From an uncultured Clostridia bacterium (GTDB lineage Bacteria > Bacillota > Clostridia > TANB77 > CAG-508), in the NCBI GenBank assembly GCA_944386365.1, contig CALXAT010000001.1, forward strand, positions 149,028 to 213,027: 64,000 bases of DNA, read 5' to 3'. Positions 43,800 through 54,141 of this stretch are shown here, piece by piece (position 1 is the stretch's first letter; each line of letters starts with the position of its first letter). The notes beneath the pieces were generated by a model. It was not told the DNA's origin. It worked only from the letters and a program-made list of their open reading frames with translations, and did no database searches. The position numbers and the translations under genes are program-made.

Positions 43800-46109
43800 A
43801 TGAAAATAGAAAGCAAATTATCATTCAATGATATGAAAAAAAATATAAAAAGAACTATATTTACAACTATATCAATAATATTATGTGCATTTCTTATATT
43901 AACCACACTACTAACTATATCTAGTATTAGAAATGGTATAAAGGAATCGACAAACAAAAAATATAGTGATTATCATTTTATTATAAAAAATATAGATGCA
44001 GAAAGTTTTGAACTTATAAAAAATAAACCATATATTGACAAAATCTATATACAATATAAAGATGATGAACCATTAGAAGAATTAAATAAGAATATGCACC
44101 CCTTTGAAAATATAAATACGATAAATCTATATATCAAATATACAGATATAAAAAAAACATATGAATATTCATCTAATGTACTCCAGACTCTAGGTTTCTC
44201 AATTACAAAGGCTCAAAATGACTGTAAATTTAATGAAAAATTGCTTATAGTTTATGGTCTAATGAAAACAGAATTAGACTATACAGATGCTTCACAAACT
44301 ACTATTATGTATAAAGATGTATTAAACTTTTCATATGTTATTAATATAATGATTATTTTAATATTAGCTGTTTTTTCTGTTTTATTTATAGTTATATTAT
44401 ATAATGCATTTTTAGTAGCAATTAATGAAAGAAGAAAAGAATATGCAATATTAAATAGTATAGGTGCAACTGAAGGACAAATATTAAAAATGATATTTGA
44501 AGAAGCTACAATTATGGCAATAATCGGATTTATAATTGGCATGCTAATTTCTATTTTCGGTACACATGTTATTTTAAATATGTTAAATACTATACTAGTT
44601 CCTACGGATTTTTATTTTAATTTAGTAATAGATATTAAATATATAATTCTAGCATTTGTTATTATTTTATTTAATATTTATATATCTGCTATGATTCCTA
44701 GTATAAAAGCAAGCAATACATCTATCATTCAAAATATAAGAAATAATCAACAAATAAAATATAAAAAAAGTCATAATATTTTAAGAAAAATACTTCCAAT
44801 AGAAGGAAGATTAGCTTTAATAAATTTAAAACGAAATAAAAATAAATACAGAATTGTCACGATTTTGTTTGTTATTTGTATGACTTCCTATATTACAGTA
44901 ACTACATACATTAATTATGAAAAGGAAGCTGCCGCTTTAGTTTCTAATCATGATGTTGATGCAGAATTAGTATTTTATCCTGACAAAGCAAATTGTAAAT
45001 TGCTGATAGATAATTATGCTAAACAATCAGGAGATAAAATAGAATATATAGAATATAAAACAATGGGACTATACAGTTTAGTGGAACCTATAGATTCTAT
45101 TATCAATGATAATTATATATATACAGTTGAAAACAATAAAAGGCTTATACCTATAGAATTAGTAGGACTGGAGGAAAAAGAATATAATACATATATAAAT
45201 AAGATAAATGCGCATTATGGAGATGGTATTATTTACAATAATTTTTTGGCAAGTGAAACTAGTTATATATATGAAACTAGATTTAAATCTTCAGAAAATT
45301 TGAAATTCACAATTATAGATAATACCTACAATTTCGAAAAAAATATGCCAGATTGTAAGATAATTGATGATGAAAACTTACAAGATAATTTTGTATTAAC
45401 AAATGAGATTTTGGAAGGATTTCAAGAATATAAAACTGAATATGGACATTCGGCAACTATATTTATTAATATGGATACATATAATAAAATAGAGAAAAAA
45501 GTAAAAGATTATATAACACCAGATAATATTGCTTCTGTATTTTGGTTACATAATCGTGATGCAGAAAATAATTTTCCAACATATCTAAAAGTAAAATGTG
45601 GGAATATAATTTCCTTTTCACATTATATAGAAGAAAGAAAAAATCCTGATTTTTTTGCATATTATTATTCTTTAGACAATCAAGAAAAACTTATATATCT
45701 AGATATACTACAATTAATTTTAAGAAGTATTGTTACAGTAATTCTTATCATTGGAAGTGTGAGTGCTATAAATATAATCAATGCAAGTATATATGAAAGG
45801 AAACGAGAATTTGAAATATTATTTGATATAGGTGCAACAAAAGAAAATATAAATAAAATTTTAATATATGAATGTATTTACATGTTTATAAAAGCTTCTA
45901 TGATTTCAGTAATTTTATCAATACCTATAATCTATATAATTATAAAACAAATGGAAAATATAATGGTTTTAAATAGATTACTTATACCTTTTGAACATAT
46001 TAGTATATTTTTTGTTTTATTATTTGTATTATCTATATTTATAACACTATGTTCTATGAAATCTATAAAAAATATAATTTTATCTTACAATAAAAAATCT
46101 TTTGAATAG
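43800..46109 (+). CDS. FtsX-type ABC transporter permease
   Basis: About 769 residues from ATG 43800, supported by AGGGG seven bases upstream; the earlier GTG lies in a terminator. Two FtsX domains are visible by their cytoplasmic signatures NERRKEYAILNSIGATEGQI (about 215) and YERKREFEILFDIGATKENI (about 660). About eight membrane helices, with a large outside domain at about 375-600. It pairs with the ATPase at 46148. Such transporters move lipoproteins, peptides or antibiotics, or work by mechanotransmission; the substrate is unknown. Confidence 0.85.
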   Translation: MKIESKLSFNDMKKNIKRTIFTTISIILCAFLILTTLLTISSIRNGIKESTNKKYSDYHFIIKNIDAESFELIKNKPYIDKIYIQYKDDEPLEELNKNMHPFENINTINLYIKYTDIKKTYEYSSNVLQTLGFSITKAQNDCKFNEKLLIVYGLMKTELDYTDASQTTIMYKDVLNFSYVINIMIILILAVFSVLFIVILYNAFLVAINERRKEYAILNSIGATEGQILKMIFEEATIMAIIGFIIGMLISIFGTHVILNMLNTILVPTDFYFNLVIDIKYIILAFVIILFNIYISAMIPSIKASNTSIIQNIRNNQQIKYKKSHNILRKILPIEGRLALINLKRNKNKYRIVTILFVICMTSYITVTTYINYEKEAAALVSNHDVDAELVFYPDKANCKLLIDNYAKQSGDKIEYIEYKTMGLYSLVEPIDSIINDNYIYTVENNKRLIPIELVGLEEKEYNTYINKINAHYGDGIIYNNFLASETSYIYETRFKSSENLKFTIIDNTYNFEKNMPDCKIIDDENLQDNFVLTNEILEGFQEYKTEYGHSATIFINMDTYNKIEKKVKDYITPDNIASVFWLHNRDAENNFPTYLKVKCGNIISFSHYIEERKNPDFFAYYYSLDNQEKLIYLDILQLILRSIVTVILIIGSVSAINIINASIYERKREFEILFDIGATKENINKILIYECIYMFIKASMISVILSIPIIYIIIKQMENIMVLNRLLIPFEHISIFFVLLFVLSIFITLCSMKSIKNIILSYNKKSFE

Positions 46110-46147
46110 ATTTACAGATAATAAAGTAGAAAGTGATAGGAGAAAAA

Positions 46148-46816
46148 ATGAAAATTATAAAAGTAGAAAATATAAGTAAAATTTATGGTAAAAATGAAGC
46201 ACAAGTTATAGCTTTAAATAATATATCTTTTGAAGTAGAAGAGGGTGAATTTATTGCAATAATTGGTCCTTCTGGGAGTGGAAAATCTACGCTTTTACAT
46301 ATAATGGCTGGATTAGAGAGACCGACTAAAGGAGAAGTATATTTTTATGATAAAAACATGTATAAGATGCGTAAAAAAGATTTAACCATATTGAGAAGAG
46401 AAAAAATTGGAATTGTCTATCAATTTTATAATCTAATTCCTACTTTAAGTGTAGAAGAGAATATTTTATTACCAGTAGAGTTAGATAAACAAAAAATAGA
46501 TTATAAAAGATTAGAAAATATAATTGAATTTTTGAATTTGACAGATAGGAAAAATCATTTACCAAATGAGCTGTCAGGAGGACAACAGCAAAAAGTAGCT
46601 ATTGGTAGAGCATTAATAATCAATCCAACGATTATTTTAGCAGATGAACCAACCGGTAATTTAGATACTAAATCAAGTAATGAAATTATTCAAGTGTTAA
46701 AAAAAGCAAACAGAGAATATAATCAAACCATTATTATGATAACACACAATATGGAAATTGCTAAATTAGCCAATAGAATTATACAAATAGAAGATGGAAA
46801 AATTAAAGAAGATTAA
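46148..46816 (+). CDS. ABC transporter ATPase, MacB/LolD type
   Basis: 222 residues; ATG 46148 has AGGAG five bases upstream, while GTG 46133 lies before that site. Walker A GPSGSGKST, Q-loop VYQFYNLIPTLSVEENI, signature LSGGQQQKVAIGRAL, Walker B IILADEPTGNLD and H-loop ITHNM are all intact. The VYQF-NLIPTLSV segment is typical of ATPases that pair with FtsX permeases, matching the gene directly upstream. Confidence 0.92.
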   Translation: MKIIKVENISKIYGKNEAQVIALNNISFEVEEGEFIAIIGPSGSGKSTLLHIMAGLERPTKGEVYFYDKNMYKMRKKDLTILRREKIGIVYQFYNLIPTLSVEENILLPVELDKQKIDYKRLENIIEFLNLTDRKNHLPNELSGGQQQKVAIGRALIINPTIILADEPTGNLDTKSSNEIIQVLKKANREYNQTIIMITHNMEIAKLANRIIQIEDGKIKED

Positions 46817-46828
46817 CATAAAAAGTTA

Positions 46829-46857
46829 TTGCTAAAATTTGTATATAATGATATAAT
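46829..46857 (+). promoter_or_regulatory. Promoter of the surface-protein gene
   Basis: TTGCTA, 17-base spacer, TATAAT at 46852-46857; a second TATAAT overlaps upstream at 46844. Confidence 0.6.
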
Positions 46858-46893
46858 AGATGTGTTTATTTAAAGATAGGAGGATGAGGCATA

Positions 46894-49800
46894 ATGCATA
46901 CAATAAAGAAAGTAATAGCACTTTTATTAATTTTTATGATGATAATACCCATTAGTTTACCTGTCATATCAAAAGCAGTAGACTGGGGAATTACGGCAAG
47001 AGAGGATGTAACACTAGATGTGAAACTAAAAAGAGATGAGGAAAATTCCAATATTATACATATAACAGCAACAGATAGTCAATATAATATAACAGAATTA
47101 AAATATGTACATAAATATATAGAAACAAACAATATAGATTATTTCGAACAAAATAATCCAGATGTATATACATTTTCAATAACACCTGCCAAAACAATTC
47201 AAGAAACATTTGAATTAGATGGTTATGGAAGTTATACAGTATATGCTAAAAATGAAATAGGTATCGGGTTCTTAGCAAGACTTACGGTAAATGATCCCAA
47301 TGATATGCCACAAATTACATTAACAAAAGAAAAAGATGAAGAAAATCCATTAATCTTAAATATTCAAGTAACAAGTACGAAAAATACAATAACCAAATTG
47401 AAAATAGCAAAGAAAGAAAATATAAAGGATACAATTGATTTCAGTACACAAGGAACAGACATAGAATTCATGCCAAGTAATGATGTATCAGTAAGATATA
47501 CAAAAATTACAGAAGAAGGTCTTTATGTAGTTTATGCAGAAGATAGTGAAGGAAATAAAACAACAAGTCAAATTTATTTAGCAAAACAAGATTCACCAAT
47601 TTCAGTAGAAATTTCAAAAGAAAACAATTCAAGAGAAGTAGATTTGCAGATAACAGATGCAATTTGTAATATTGTAACAGTAAAAGTGGCTAAAAAATCT
47701 GAAATAACGGATTTTAATGATTTTGAAACGAAAGGTGAAACATTAACAATTACAGAAGGACAAAGTGTAAATTTAACTTATGTTGCACCAACAGATGATA
47801 CATATGTATTTTATATAGAAGATGAAGCTGGTTACAAGAAAATGGTAGAAAGAAGAATTACTGCAGAAGAAGATATAATGCATGTTGATATTGCACAAGA
47901 TGAAAATACACCTGGTAATTTAACCATAACCGCAACAAATACGATATGTAATATTGTTAGTATGAAAGTAGCTATTGGAGAAAATATTACTTTAGATTAT
48001 GTTAAAGAAAACGGAGAAACCATTCCAATACAAGCAGGTAAAGAAGTTGTTGGAAAATATACGGTAGATAAAAATTGTACGATTAATGTTTATGTAGAAG
48101 ATGAACAAGGATATTCATATTTTTATAGTAAGACGCTTATAGGAATTAATGTACCAGAGCCAGAACCAAATCAACCACCAGTTATTACATTAACACAGAA
48201 TGCACAAAATCCAAAACAAATAGATGTAAATGTTCGTGATGCGGATTCTTCCATTGATCAAGTAAAATGGGCAGAAGGAAACCAAACAGTTGCATATTTT
48301 GCAACAAATGGAATAAGAATCGGTCAAGGAATTGTAGGAAATGCTATTCATACAGAATTTACAATTGATGCTGTTGGAACCTATACGGTATATGCGAAAG
48401 ATGAAGATGGCAATGAGGTTGTAGAAACAATAGAAATTACCAATATAGATGAAACACCAACAGAAGAGGATACAACGCCACCACAAATTAATGATGTTCA
48501 AAATAATGGAATATACAATCATTCCATAACACCAACAATTGTTGATGACCATTTAGCAGAAATTCATTTAACAAGAAATGGTATAGATGTAGAAAACTAT
48601 AGTAATGGAGATGTGATTGAAGAAGAGGGAAAATATGTTTTACGTGCAGTTGATGAATCTGATAATGAAACCGTGGTGAATTTTATAATTGACAAAACGG
48701 CTCCAGAAATCAATATTCATCAAGAAAATACAGATAATCAAAATGTATATATATCAATAGTAGCTACAGATAATCTTACAGATATTGATGTGGTAAAGGT
48801 TGCCAAAGGAGAACAAAATGTTAGCTATTTTGAAAATGCAGGACAAGGGTTAACACTTCAAAAAGAAAATAATACAGCAAATGCAGCAATAAATATTACT
48901 CAAAATGGAAGATATACAGTATATGTAAAAGATATGGCTGGAAATGCTAAAGTGGAAGTTTTTGAAGTTACTACAATTACAGAAGAACCAGAAATTAATG
49001 ATACAACACCTCCAACAATTCAAACCACAGAGCAAGTAGTTGGTGAAAATGAATCTGTGATGGTAACTATAAATGTAAAGGATATACAATCTCAAATTGC
49101 AACAATAAAAATAGGAACTGGAACACAAGACCTAGACTATTTTGAAAATGAAGGAACAATACTTAAAATGATAGCAGATGATAAATCCGCAGAAGCAGTA
49201 GTTATGATTAAACAAAATGGAACATATACGATATATGCTGAAGATGAAGCAGGAAATAAAGCAATAGAAGTTATAAATATTACAGGAATTGTAACTCCAG
49301 AACCTGAGCCTGATGACACAACACCACCTACAATTACAGGAGTAGAAGATGGTATGACATATGAAAGAGAAGTAACGCCTAGCATAGAAGATGAAAATTT
49401 AACAACTGTAACTTTAACAAGAGATGGTGATGTTGTAGAAAATTACAAAAATGGAGATACCATTTCTGAAAATGGTAATTATACTCTAACAGCAGTTGAT
49501 AAAGCAGGTAATAAAAACATTGTGAATTTTATTATAGACATTGAAGACGATGATAATAATAATAACACAAATAATACAAATACAAATACAAGTACAAATA
49601 CAAATACTAATACAAGTACCAATACAGCTACAAATACAAATACAAATACAAATACTAACACCAATACAAGTACAAGCACGAATACAAGTGTAGATAACAC
49701 AACTAATGATACAAGTACAGATAATAGTACAAATACAAATAATAATAACAGCAATTCAGAAAATAACAACACATATCAAAATAATAGTAATATAAATGGT

Positions 49801-49992
49801 AATTCAAGTGATAATTCAAATAATAATTCAAGAAATACTTATGAAAATCTAATAAATAATGCAAATAGAAATAATACAACAAGTAATTCTATTTTACCTT
49901 ATACAGGACTTGGAAATGTGTTAATCATTGCAATTATCATTACGAGTATCGTAGCAATTTTTGCATATGTAAAATATAGAAAATGTGAATAA
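46894..49992 (+). CDS. LPXTG-anchored multidomain surface protein
   Basis: 1032 residues. Signal peptide at about 1-29 (ending VISKAVD). Roughly nine Ig-like modules (about 30-890) with recurring TYTVYAKDEDGN and DTTPP motifs, as in bacterial Ig/adhesin repeats. Residues about 890-990 are a Thr/Asn/Ser low-complexity stalk. The C-terminus ends LPYTG, a hydrophobic stretch and KYRKCE, a complete sortase sorting signal. It is therefore covalently fixed to peptidoglycan and likely acts as adhesin or wall scaffold. No sortase gene is in the window. Confidence 0.9.
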   Translation: MHTIKKVIALLLIFMMIIPISLPVISKAVDWGITAREDVTLDVKLKRDEENSNIIHITATDSQYNITELKYVHKYIETNNIDYFEQNNPDVYTFSITPAKTIQETFELDGYGSYTVYAKNEIGIGFLARLTVNDPNDMPQITLTKEKDEENPLILNIQVTSTKNTITKLKIAKKENIKDTIDFSTQGTDIEFMPSNDVSVRYTKITEEGLYVVYAEDSEGNKTTSQIYLAKQDSPISVEISKENNSREVDLQITDAICNIVTVKVAKKSEITDFNDFETKGETLTITEGQSVNLTYVAPTDDTYVFYIEDEAGYKKMVERRITAEEDIMHVDIAQDENTPGNLTITATNTICNIVSMKVAIGENITLDYVKENGETIPIQAGKEVVGKYTVDKNCTINVYVEDEQGYSYFYSKTLIGINVPEPEPNQPPVITLTQNAQNPKQIDVNVRDADSSIDQVKWAEGNQTVAYFATNGIRIGQGIVGNAIHTEFTIDAVGTYTVYAKDEDGNEVVETIEITNIDETPTEEDTTPPQINDVQNNGIYNHSITPTIVDDHLAEIHLTRNGIDVENYSNGDVIEEEGKYVLRAVDESDNETVVNFIIDKTAPEINIHQENTDNQNVYISIVATDNLTDIDVVKVAKGEQNVSYFENAGQGLTLQKENNTANAAINITQNGRYTVYVKDMAGNAKVEVFEVTTITEEPEINDTTPPTIQTTEQVVGENESVMVTINVKDIQSQIATIKIGTGTQDLDYFENEGTILKMIADDKSAEAVVMIKQNGTYTIYAEDEAGNKAIEVINITGIVTPEPEPDDTTPPTITGVEDGMTYEREVTPSIEDENLTTVTLTRDGDVVENYKNGDTISENGNYTLTAVDKAGNKNIVNFIIDIEDDDNNNNTNNTNTNTSTNTNTNTSTNTATNTNTNTNTNTNTSTSTNTSVDNTTNDTSTDNSTNTNNNNSNSENNNTYQNNSNINGNSSDNSNNNSRNTYENLINNANRNNTTSNSILPYTGLGNVLIIAIIITSIVAIFAYVKYRKCE
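49555..49745 (+). repeat. Hexanucleotide-type repeats (AATACA/AGTACA/AACACA) encoding an Asn-Thr stalk
   Basis: Six-base units coding for Asn-Thr or Ser-Thr pairs repeat many times. Changes by whole units keep frame and alter stalk length. Confidence 0.8.
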
Positions 49993-50010
49993 AGATTAAA
50001 AATTGCTTTG

Positions 50011-50045
50011 AAAAGTATGCATAGAAAATTATGCATACTTTTTTA
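50011..50045 (+). terminator. Intrinsic terminator
   Basis: AAAAGTATGCAT pairs with ATGCATACTTTT, followed by T tract. Confidence 0.9.
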
Positions 50046-50112
50046 TATTAAAGATAATTTTGTATTTGAATCAATAAAATTATAAAAAAATATAAAAATT
50101 TTTCATGAAATC

Positions 50113-50140
50113 TTCACAAAAAAATTTTTTTTGATATAAT
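50113..50140 (+). promoter_or_regulatory. Promoter of the Yip1-like gene
   Basis: TTCACA, 16-base spacer, TATAAT at 50135-50140. Confidence 0.5.
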
Positions 50141-50181
50141 TTAAATGTAAAGTAAAAAATATATATAAAGGGGGAAGAATA

Positions 50182-50853
50182 ATGGAAGAAAATCAAGAAC
50201 AAGTACAAAATCATAATGGAGAACTAAAAAAAGAAGCAGCTGAAACTTTCAAAGAGACAAAAGACCAAATTAAAAATATAAACTTTAAAGAAGAGGCAGA
50301 AAAAGGAAAAGGTTTATTAGGAAAATTATTTAAGAGACCAATAGAAACAATTAAAGAGATAGTAGAAGACAACGGAAATCAATTTTACAAAACAGCACTA
50401 ATCATAATATTTGTATGGGCAGTTCTTATTTTGCTAAAGAAAATATTAGACTTTATGATATATCGCTATTACAAATTTGATGTATTAGTAACATTAAAAG
50501 CAATCTTATCACCAATATTAGGGATATTTGTAATGGCACTTATTATACATATACTAAATAAAGATAATAAGCAACCATTAACCAAGTCTATAACGACAGT
50601 TGCTATTGCAAAAATACCACTAGTAATTTCTACTATTTTAGGATATTTAACATATATTAGCGCAAATATATTATATATTACAAATCCAATATCTTCATTC
50701 TTAATTATAATATCAACGGTATTAATGTTCTTTGTAGTAAAAGAAATGTTTGGAGAAGAAGACAATGAAAAAGCTCTAAAAATATTTATAAAAGTTGAAG
50801 TTATATATTATATTGTTGTATTTGCAGTTAGTTTTTTAGGATTATCTATATAA
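50182..50853 (+). CDS. Yip1-like multi-pass membrane protein
   Basis: 223 residues. A charged cytoplasmic head (1-50) carries KRPIETIKEIVEDN, followed by five membrane helices from residue about 70 to the end. The RPxETI lead-in and helix count resemble Yip1-domain proteins common in Clostridia, but the family call is tentative. AAGGGGGAAG stands before the ATG. Single-gene unit with its own promoter and terminator. Confidence 0.6.
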   Translation: MEENQEQVQNHNGELKKEAAETFKETKDQIKNINFKEEAEKGKGLLGKLFKRPIETIKEIVEDNGNQFYKTALIIIFVWAVLILLKKILDFMIYRYYKFDVLVTLKAILSPILGIFVMALIIHILNKDNKQPLTKSITTVAIAKIPLVISTILGYLTYISANILYITNPISSFLIIISTVLMFFVVKEMFGEEDNEKALKIFIKVEVIYYIVVFAVSFLGLSI

Positions 50854-50857
50854 ATAA

Positions 50858-50912
50858 AGATGGCCAAATTGAATGTGTTTGATAAAGTTACATTTCAATT
50901 ATGGTCATTTTT
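50858..50912 (+). terminator. Intrinsic terminator
   Basis: TGGCCA-AATTGAATGT pairs imperfectly with ACATTTCAATT-TGGTCA, followed by TTTTT. Confidence 0.75.
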
Positions 50913-50947
50913 ATTTAATTTACTTAATTAAATATAGTTATTTAAAA

Positions 50948-50959
50948 GATAACATGTTC
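50948..50959 (+). promoter_or_regulatory. Weak LexA-like box before uvrB
   Basis: GATAACATGTTC differs from GAAC-N4-GTTC by two bases. uvrB is LexA-controlled in many Firmicutes, but this match alone is poor. Confidence 0.25.
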
Positions 50960-51051
50960 TTTTTACTAGAATTTACATAATTTATTGTTTTTTAATCTAA
51001 AGTATGCTATAACTAAAAGAAGAGATTTAGAAAAAGTTACAGGAGGAAATT

Positions 51052-53016
51052 ATGTTTAAATTACATTCAGAATATAAACCAACAGGAGATCAACCAAAGG
51101 CAATTGAGTATTTATCAAAAGGAGTAAAGGAAGATAAGAAATTCCAAACACTTCTTGGTGTAACAGGTTCTGGAAAGACCTTTACCATGGCCAATATTAT
51201 TCAAAATGTTCAAAAGCCAACACTTGTGCTTGCTCATAATAAAACCTTAGCAGGGCAATTATATAGCGAATTCAAAGAGTTTTTTCCTGAGAATAATGTT
51301 GAATATTTTGTTTCATATTATGATTATTATCAACCAGAAAGCTATATTCCGCAATCAGATACCTATATAGAAAAAGATTCATCTGTCAATGAAGAAATAG
51401 ATAAACTTAGACATTCTGCTACATTATCTTTATTTGAAACAAGAGATGTCATCATCGTTGCTTCTGTATCTTGTATTTATGGATTGGGTGATCCAGAAGA
51501 TTACCAAGAAATGATGTTATCTTTAAGACCAGGTATGCAAAAGGGACGTGATGAAGTTTTAAGAAAACTAATTACGATGCAATATACAAGAAATGAAATT
51601 GATTTTAAAAGAGGAACTTTTAGAGCCAAAGGAGATATCGTTGAAATTTATCCATCTGACCAATCTGAATCTGCCATTAGAGTAGAATTTTGGGGAGATG
51701 AAATAGAAAAATTAGTTGAAATCAATCCATTAACTGGGAAAACAATTGGAACAAGGAGACATGTTTTAATTTCTCCAGCATCTCACTATGTAACAACAAA
51801 AGATAAGATGGAAAGAGCTATTACAACGATTGAAGAAGAATTAGACGAAAGAATAAAATATTTCAAAGATCATAATAAGTTAATTGAAGCACAAAGGATT
51901 GAAGAGAGAACTAATTTTGATATTGAAATGATGAAAGAAACAGGATTCTGTTCAGGAATTGAAAACTATTCTAGACATATTAGTGGAAGAAAGCCAGGAA
52001 GTCCACCATATACCTTATTTGATTATTTTCCAAAAGATTTCTTGTTATTAATCGATGAATCACATGCAACCATTCCACAAGTAAGAGCGATGTATAACGG
52101 AGATCATTCGAGAAAAGAATCTTTGGTTAAATATGGATTCCGATTACCTTCTGCTTTTGATAATAGACCTTTAAAATTTGAAGAATTTGAAAAGAAATTA
52201 AATCAAGTCATATTTGTTAGTGCGACACCAGGGGATTATGAGAAAGAACATAGCAAAGAAAATGTTGTTGAACAAATTATTAGACCAACAGGATTATTAG
52301 ATCCTAAGATAGAAGTAAAACCAGTCACCAATCAAATAGATGATTTACTAGAGCAAATACGTATCAGAGTAGAAAAAAATGAAAGAGTTTTAGTAACAAC
52401 TTTAACAAAAAAGATGGCAGAAGATTTAACAGATTATTTAAAAGGATTAGATATTAAAGTAAATTATATGCATTCCGATACGAAAACGCTAGAAAGAATG
52501 GAAATTATTCGAAAGTTGCGATTAGGAGAATTTGATGTTTTGGTTGGTATAAACCTATTAAGAGAAGGTTTGGATATTCCCGAAGTATCTTTGGTTGCTA
52601 TATTAGATGCAGATAAAGAAGGGTTCTTACGTTCAGAGAGATCTTTAATACAAACGATTGGAAGAGCGGCAAGAAATACAGATGGTACGGTTATTATGTA
52701 TGCAGATGAATTAACAGAAAGTATGGAAAAAGCCATTTCAGAAACCAATAGAAGAAGAAAAATACAAGAAGCCTATAATAAAGAGCATCATATCACACCA
52801 AAAACTATTAGAAAATCTGTACGTGATTCTATTAGAGTTACCATTACAGATGATATAGGTGTAGAATATAAATTAGAAAAAGAAGAAGATATAAAAGACA
52901 CTATTACAAAACTAACAGATGAAATGCTAAAATATGCAGCTGAAATGGAATTTGAAAAAGCTGCAGAATTACGTGACAAGATAAAAGAATTGGAAAAATT
53001 GATTGAAGATAATTAG
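51052..53016 (+). CDS. uvrB: Excinuclease ABC subunit B
   Basis: 654 residues, full length. Walker [14 protein letters not shown], the beta-hairpin [20 protein letters not shown] that opens damaged [29 protein letters not shown], helicase motifs [17 protein letters not shown] and QTIGRAARN, and a C-terminal UVR motif ([19 protein letters not shown]) that binds UvrC. It is the damage-verification helicase of nucleotide excision repair. uvrA is not adjacent in the window. AGGAGG precedes the ATG. Confidence 0.98.
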   Translation: MFKLHSEYKPTGDQPKAIEYLSKGVKEDKKFQTLLGVTGSGKTFTMANIIQNVQKPTLVLAHNKTLAGQLYSEFKEFFPENNVEYFVSYYDYYQPESYIPQSDTYIEKDSSVNEEIDKLRHSATLSLFETRDVIIVASVSCIYGLGDPEDYQEMMLSLRPGMQKGRDEVLRKLITMQYTRNEIDFKRGTFRAKGDIVEIYPSDQSESAIRVEFWGDEIEKLVEINPLTGKTIGTRRHVLISPASHYVTTKDKMERAITTIEEELDERIKYFKDHNKLIEAQRIEERTNFDIEMMKETGFCSGIENYSRHISGRKPGSPPYTLFDYFPKDFLLLIDESHATIPQVRAMYNGDHSRKESLVKYGFRLPSAFDNRPLKFEEFEKKLNQVIFVSATPGDYEKEHSKENVVEQIIRPTGLLDPKIEVKPVTNQIDDLLEQIRIRVEKNERVLVTTLTKKMAEDLTDYLKGLDIKVNYMHSDTKTLERMEIIRKLRLGEFDVLVGINLLREGLDIPEVSLVAILDADKEGFLRSERSLIQTIGRAARNTDGTVIMYADELTESMEKAISETNRRRKIQEAYNKEHHITPKTIRKSVRDSIRVTITDDIGVEYKLEKEEDIKDTITKLTDEMLKYAAEMEFEKAAELRDKIKELEKLIEDN

Positions 53017-53028
53017 ATAAAATACAAT

Positions 53029-53057
53029 AAAAAAGCCCCTGGAAATCTCCAAGGGGA
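53029..53057 (-). terminator. Intrinsic terminator, minus strand
   Basis: On the minus strand CCCCT(T)GGA pairs with TCCAGGGG, followed by CTTTTTTATTG. It ends the small gene at 53100 and lies 13 bases past uvrB. Confidence 0.85.
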
Positions 53058-53099
53058 ATTTATATGATTTGTTGTGCAGATTTACGGGTTACAGAAATT

Positions 53100-53279
53100 T
53101 TATCTTGAGAACAATGCTCTCAATTGAAAAACTCCAACCATCTGTGTACCATCGTCAGATGGCATACAGTATACACCAAGTTTTTTCAGATGAGAAGTTT
53201 CTGCCTCATCTAAGTTGAATTTCATATACAGACAACCTGTATTATCTGTCATGACTTTGCGGTATAAATATTTGTCCAT
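53100..53279 (-). CDS. Small protein, 59 residues, unknown, compositionally atypical
   Basis: Minus-strand ATG at 53279 with AAAGGAG upstream; stop TAA at 53102-53100. The protein starts MDKYLYRKVMTDNTGCLYMK and ends VGVFQLRALFSR. It is mixed charged with two Cys, and has no signal or membrane segment. Codon use (CGC, CTG, GTC, TAC) is richer in G/C than in neighbouring genes, suggesting transfer. The ribosome site and start codon are enclosed in a hairpin. It has its own terminator. I do not recognise a family. Confidence 0.6.
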   Translation of the reverse strand: MDKYLYRKVMTDNTGCLYMKFNLDEAETSHLKKLGVYCMPSDDGTQMVGVFQLRALFSR

Positions 53280-53303
53280 CGGAAATCACTCCTTTCTCCG
53301 ATG
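53277..53303 (-). promoter_or_regulatory. Hairpin enclosing the ribosome site and start codon of the small gene
   Basis: Read on the minus strand, CATCGGA and TCCGATG form seven pairs; AGGAG lies in the loop and the start ATG is the last three bases of the 3' arm. Such a fold could limit translation. Confidence 0.5.
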
Positions 53304-53367
53304 CGAAAACACAGCAAATCTATACAAATCTTAAATTTAATTATACTACAAAATAGCAAAATAGTCA

Positions 53368-53397
53368 AAAAAATAGAGGTTTTTACCTCTATTTTTC
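53368..53397 (-). terminator. Intrinsic terminator of the DUF5684-like gene
   Basis: AAAAATAGAGGT pairs with ACCTCTATTTTT on either strand; T tract on the minus strand. Confidence 0.88.
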
Positions 53398-53417
53398 ATT
53401 TACAAAATTCGACATTT

Positions 53418-53990
53418 TTATAAATTAGCATTATCCTCATCATTATTTGTTGGCGGTTCATCTTTTGGCTTTTCTGAAATATTTACAATTCCATCACCTT
53501 GATAAGTGCTTCCGGTTGAGACTGTTGCATTTCCAACATATTCTGCTTTACCAAAGCCTAATATCATATAAAAAATGGTTGGTAGAAATAATAACCCAAT
53601 GGTATATCCGACATCTTTACCAAATGCTTTTGCCAAAGAATTACATTGATAAATTGTAATGCCTAAACATACTAGCCATCCAACAAATGGAATAATTCCT
53701 GCCAAATATCCAAAGATTATCCATGGTGAAAGTCCAGAAATTTTAAATAATATGACTAGGTTATAGATAGGTATAATACATTTCCATCCTTTTTCACCAG
53801 CTTTTGTGAAAACTTTCCACATACCAGCTAATTGTAAAATAGCAATGACTGAAACAATAATAAGAGCAATACCTAAAAATGCTCCTAAAACAGCTCCTAA
53901 AGCTGTAAATGCAGATGCATCTGTTGCATATCCATAATCATAATAGTCATAATAACTTGGATAAGAAGAATAATAATCATAATATCCCAT
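53418..53990 (-). CDS. DUF5684-like small membrane protein
   Basis: 190 residues. The start at 53990 (MGYYDYYSSYPSYYDYYDYG) follows AAAGGGGG; a longer frame upstream has no ribosome site. A Tyr/Asp/Ser-rich head of about 30 residues is followed by four helices and an acidic, Pro/Asn tail. GEKGWKCIIPIYNLVILFKI and SPWIIFGYLAGIIPFVGW are typical of DUF5684 (small IMPs beside signal peptidases). Function unknown. It is transcribed away from the hydrogenase operon. Confidence 0.8.
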   Translation of the reverse strand: MGYYDYYSSYPSYYDYYDYGYATDASAFTALGAVLGAFLGIALIIVSVIAILQLAGMWKVFTKAGEKGWKCIIPIYNLVILFKISGLSPWIIFGYLAGIIPFVGWLVCLGITIYQCNSLAKAFGKDVGYTIGLLFLPTIFYMILGFGKAEYVGNATVSTGSTYQGDGIVNISEKPKDEPPTNNDEDNANL

Positions 53991-54023
53991 AAGTAAATCC
54001 CCCTTTCGTAACTTTACGATTAA

Positions 54024-54052
54024 ATTGTCACATGTTTCGACAAAAAAGTCAA
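54024..54052 (-). promoter_or_regulatory. Minus-strand promoter of the DUF5684-like gene
   Basis: On the minus strand TTGACT, 17-base spacer, GACAAT; about 35 bases before the start codon. Confidence 0.5.
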
Positions 54053-54071
54053 TATAAAAACAGAAAAAAAC

Positions 54072-54100
54072 TTGTATAAAAAATGTCAGTTTGATATAAT
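54072..54100 (+). promoter_or_regulatory. Promoter of the hydrogenase operon
   Basis: TTGTAT, 17-base spacer, TATAAT at 54095-54100; AGGAGG and ATG 54142 follow. Divergent to the promoter at 54024. Confidence 0.65.
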
Positions 54101-54141
54101 CTATGTAATTACCTAATAATAATATACGAGGAGGTATTAAA

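Noticed and set aside
49479..49772. Minus-strand Val/Leu-rich frame opposite the Asn-Thr stalk
   Set aside because: It is a repeat shadow without a ribosome site.
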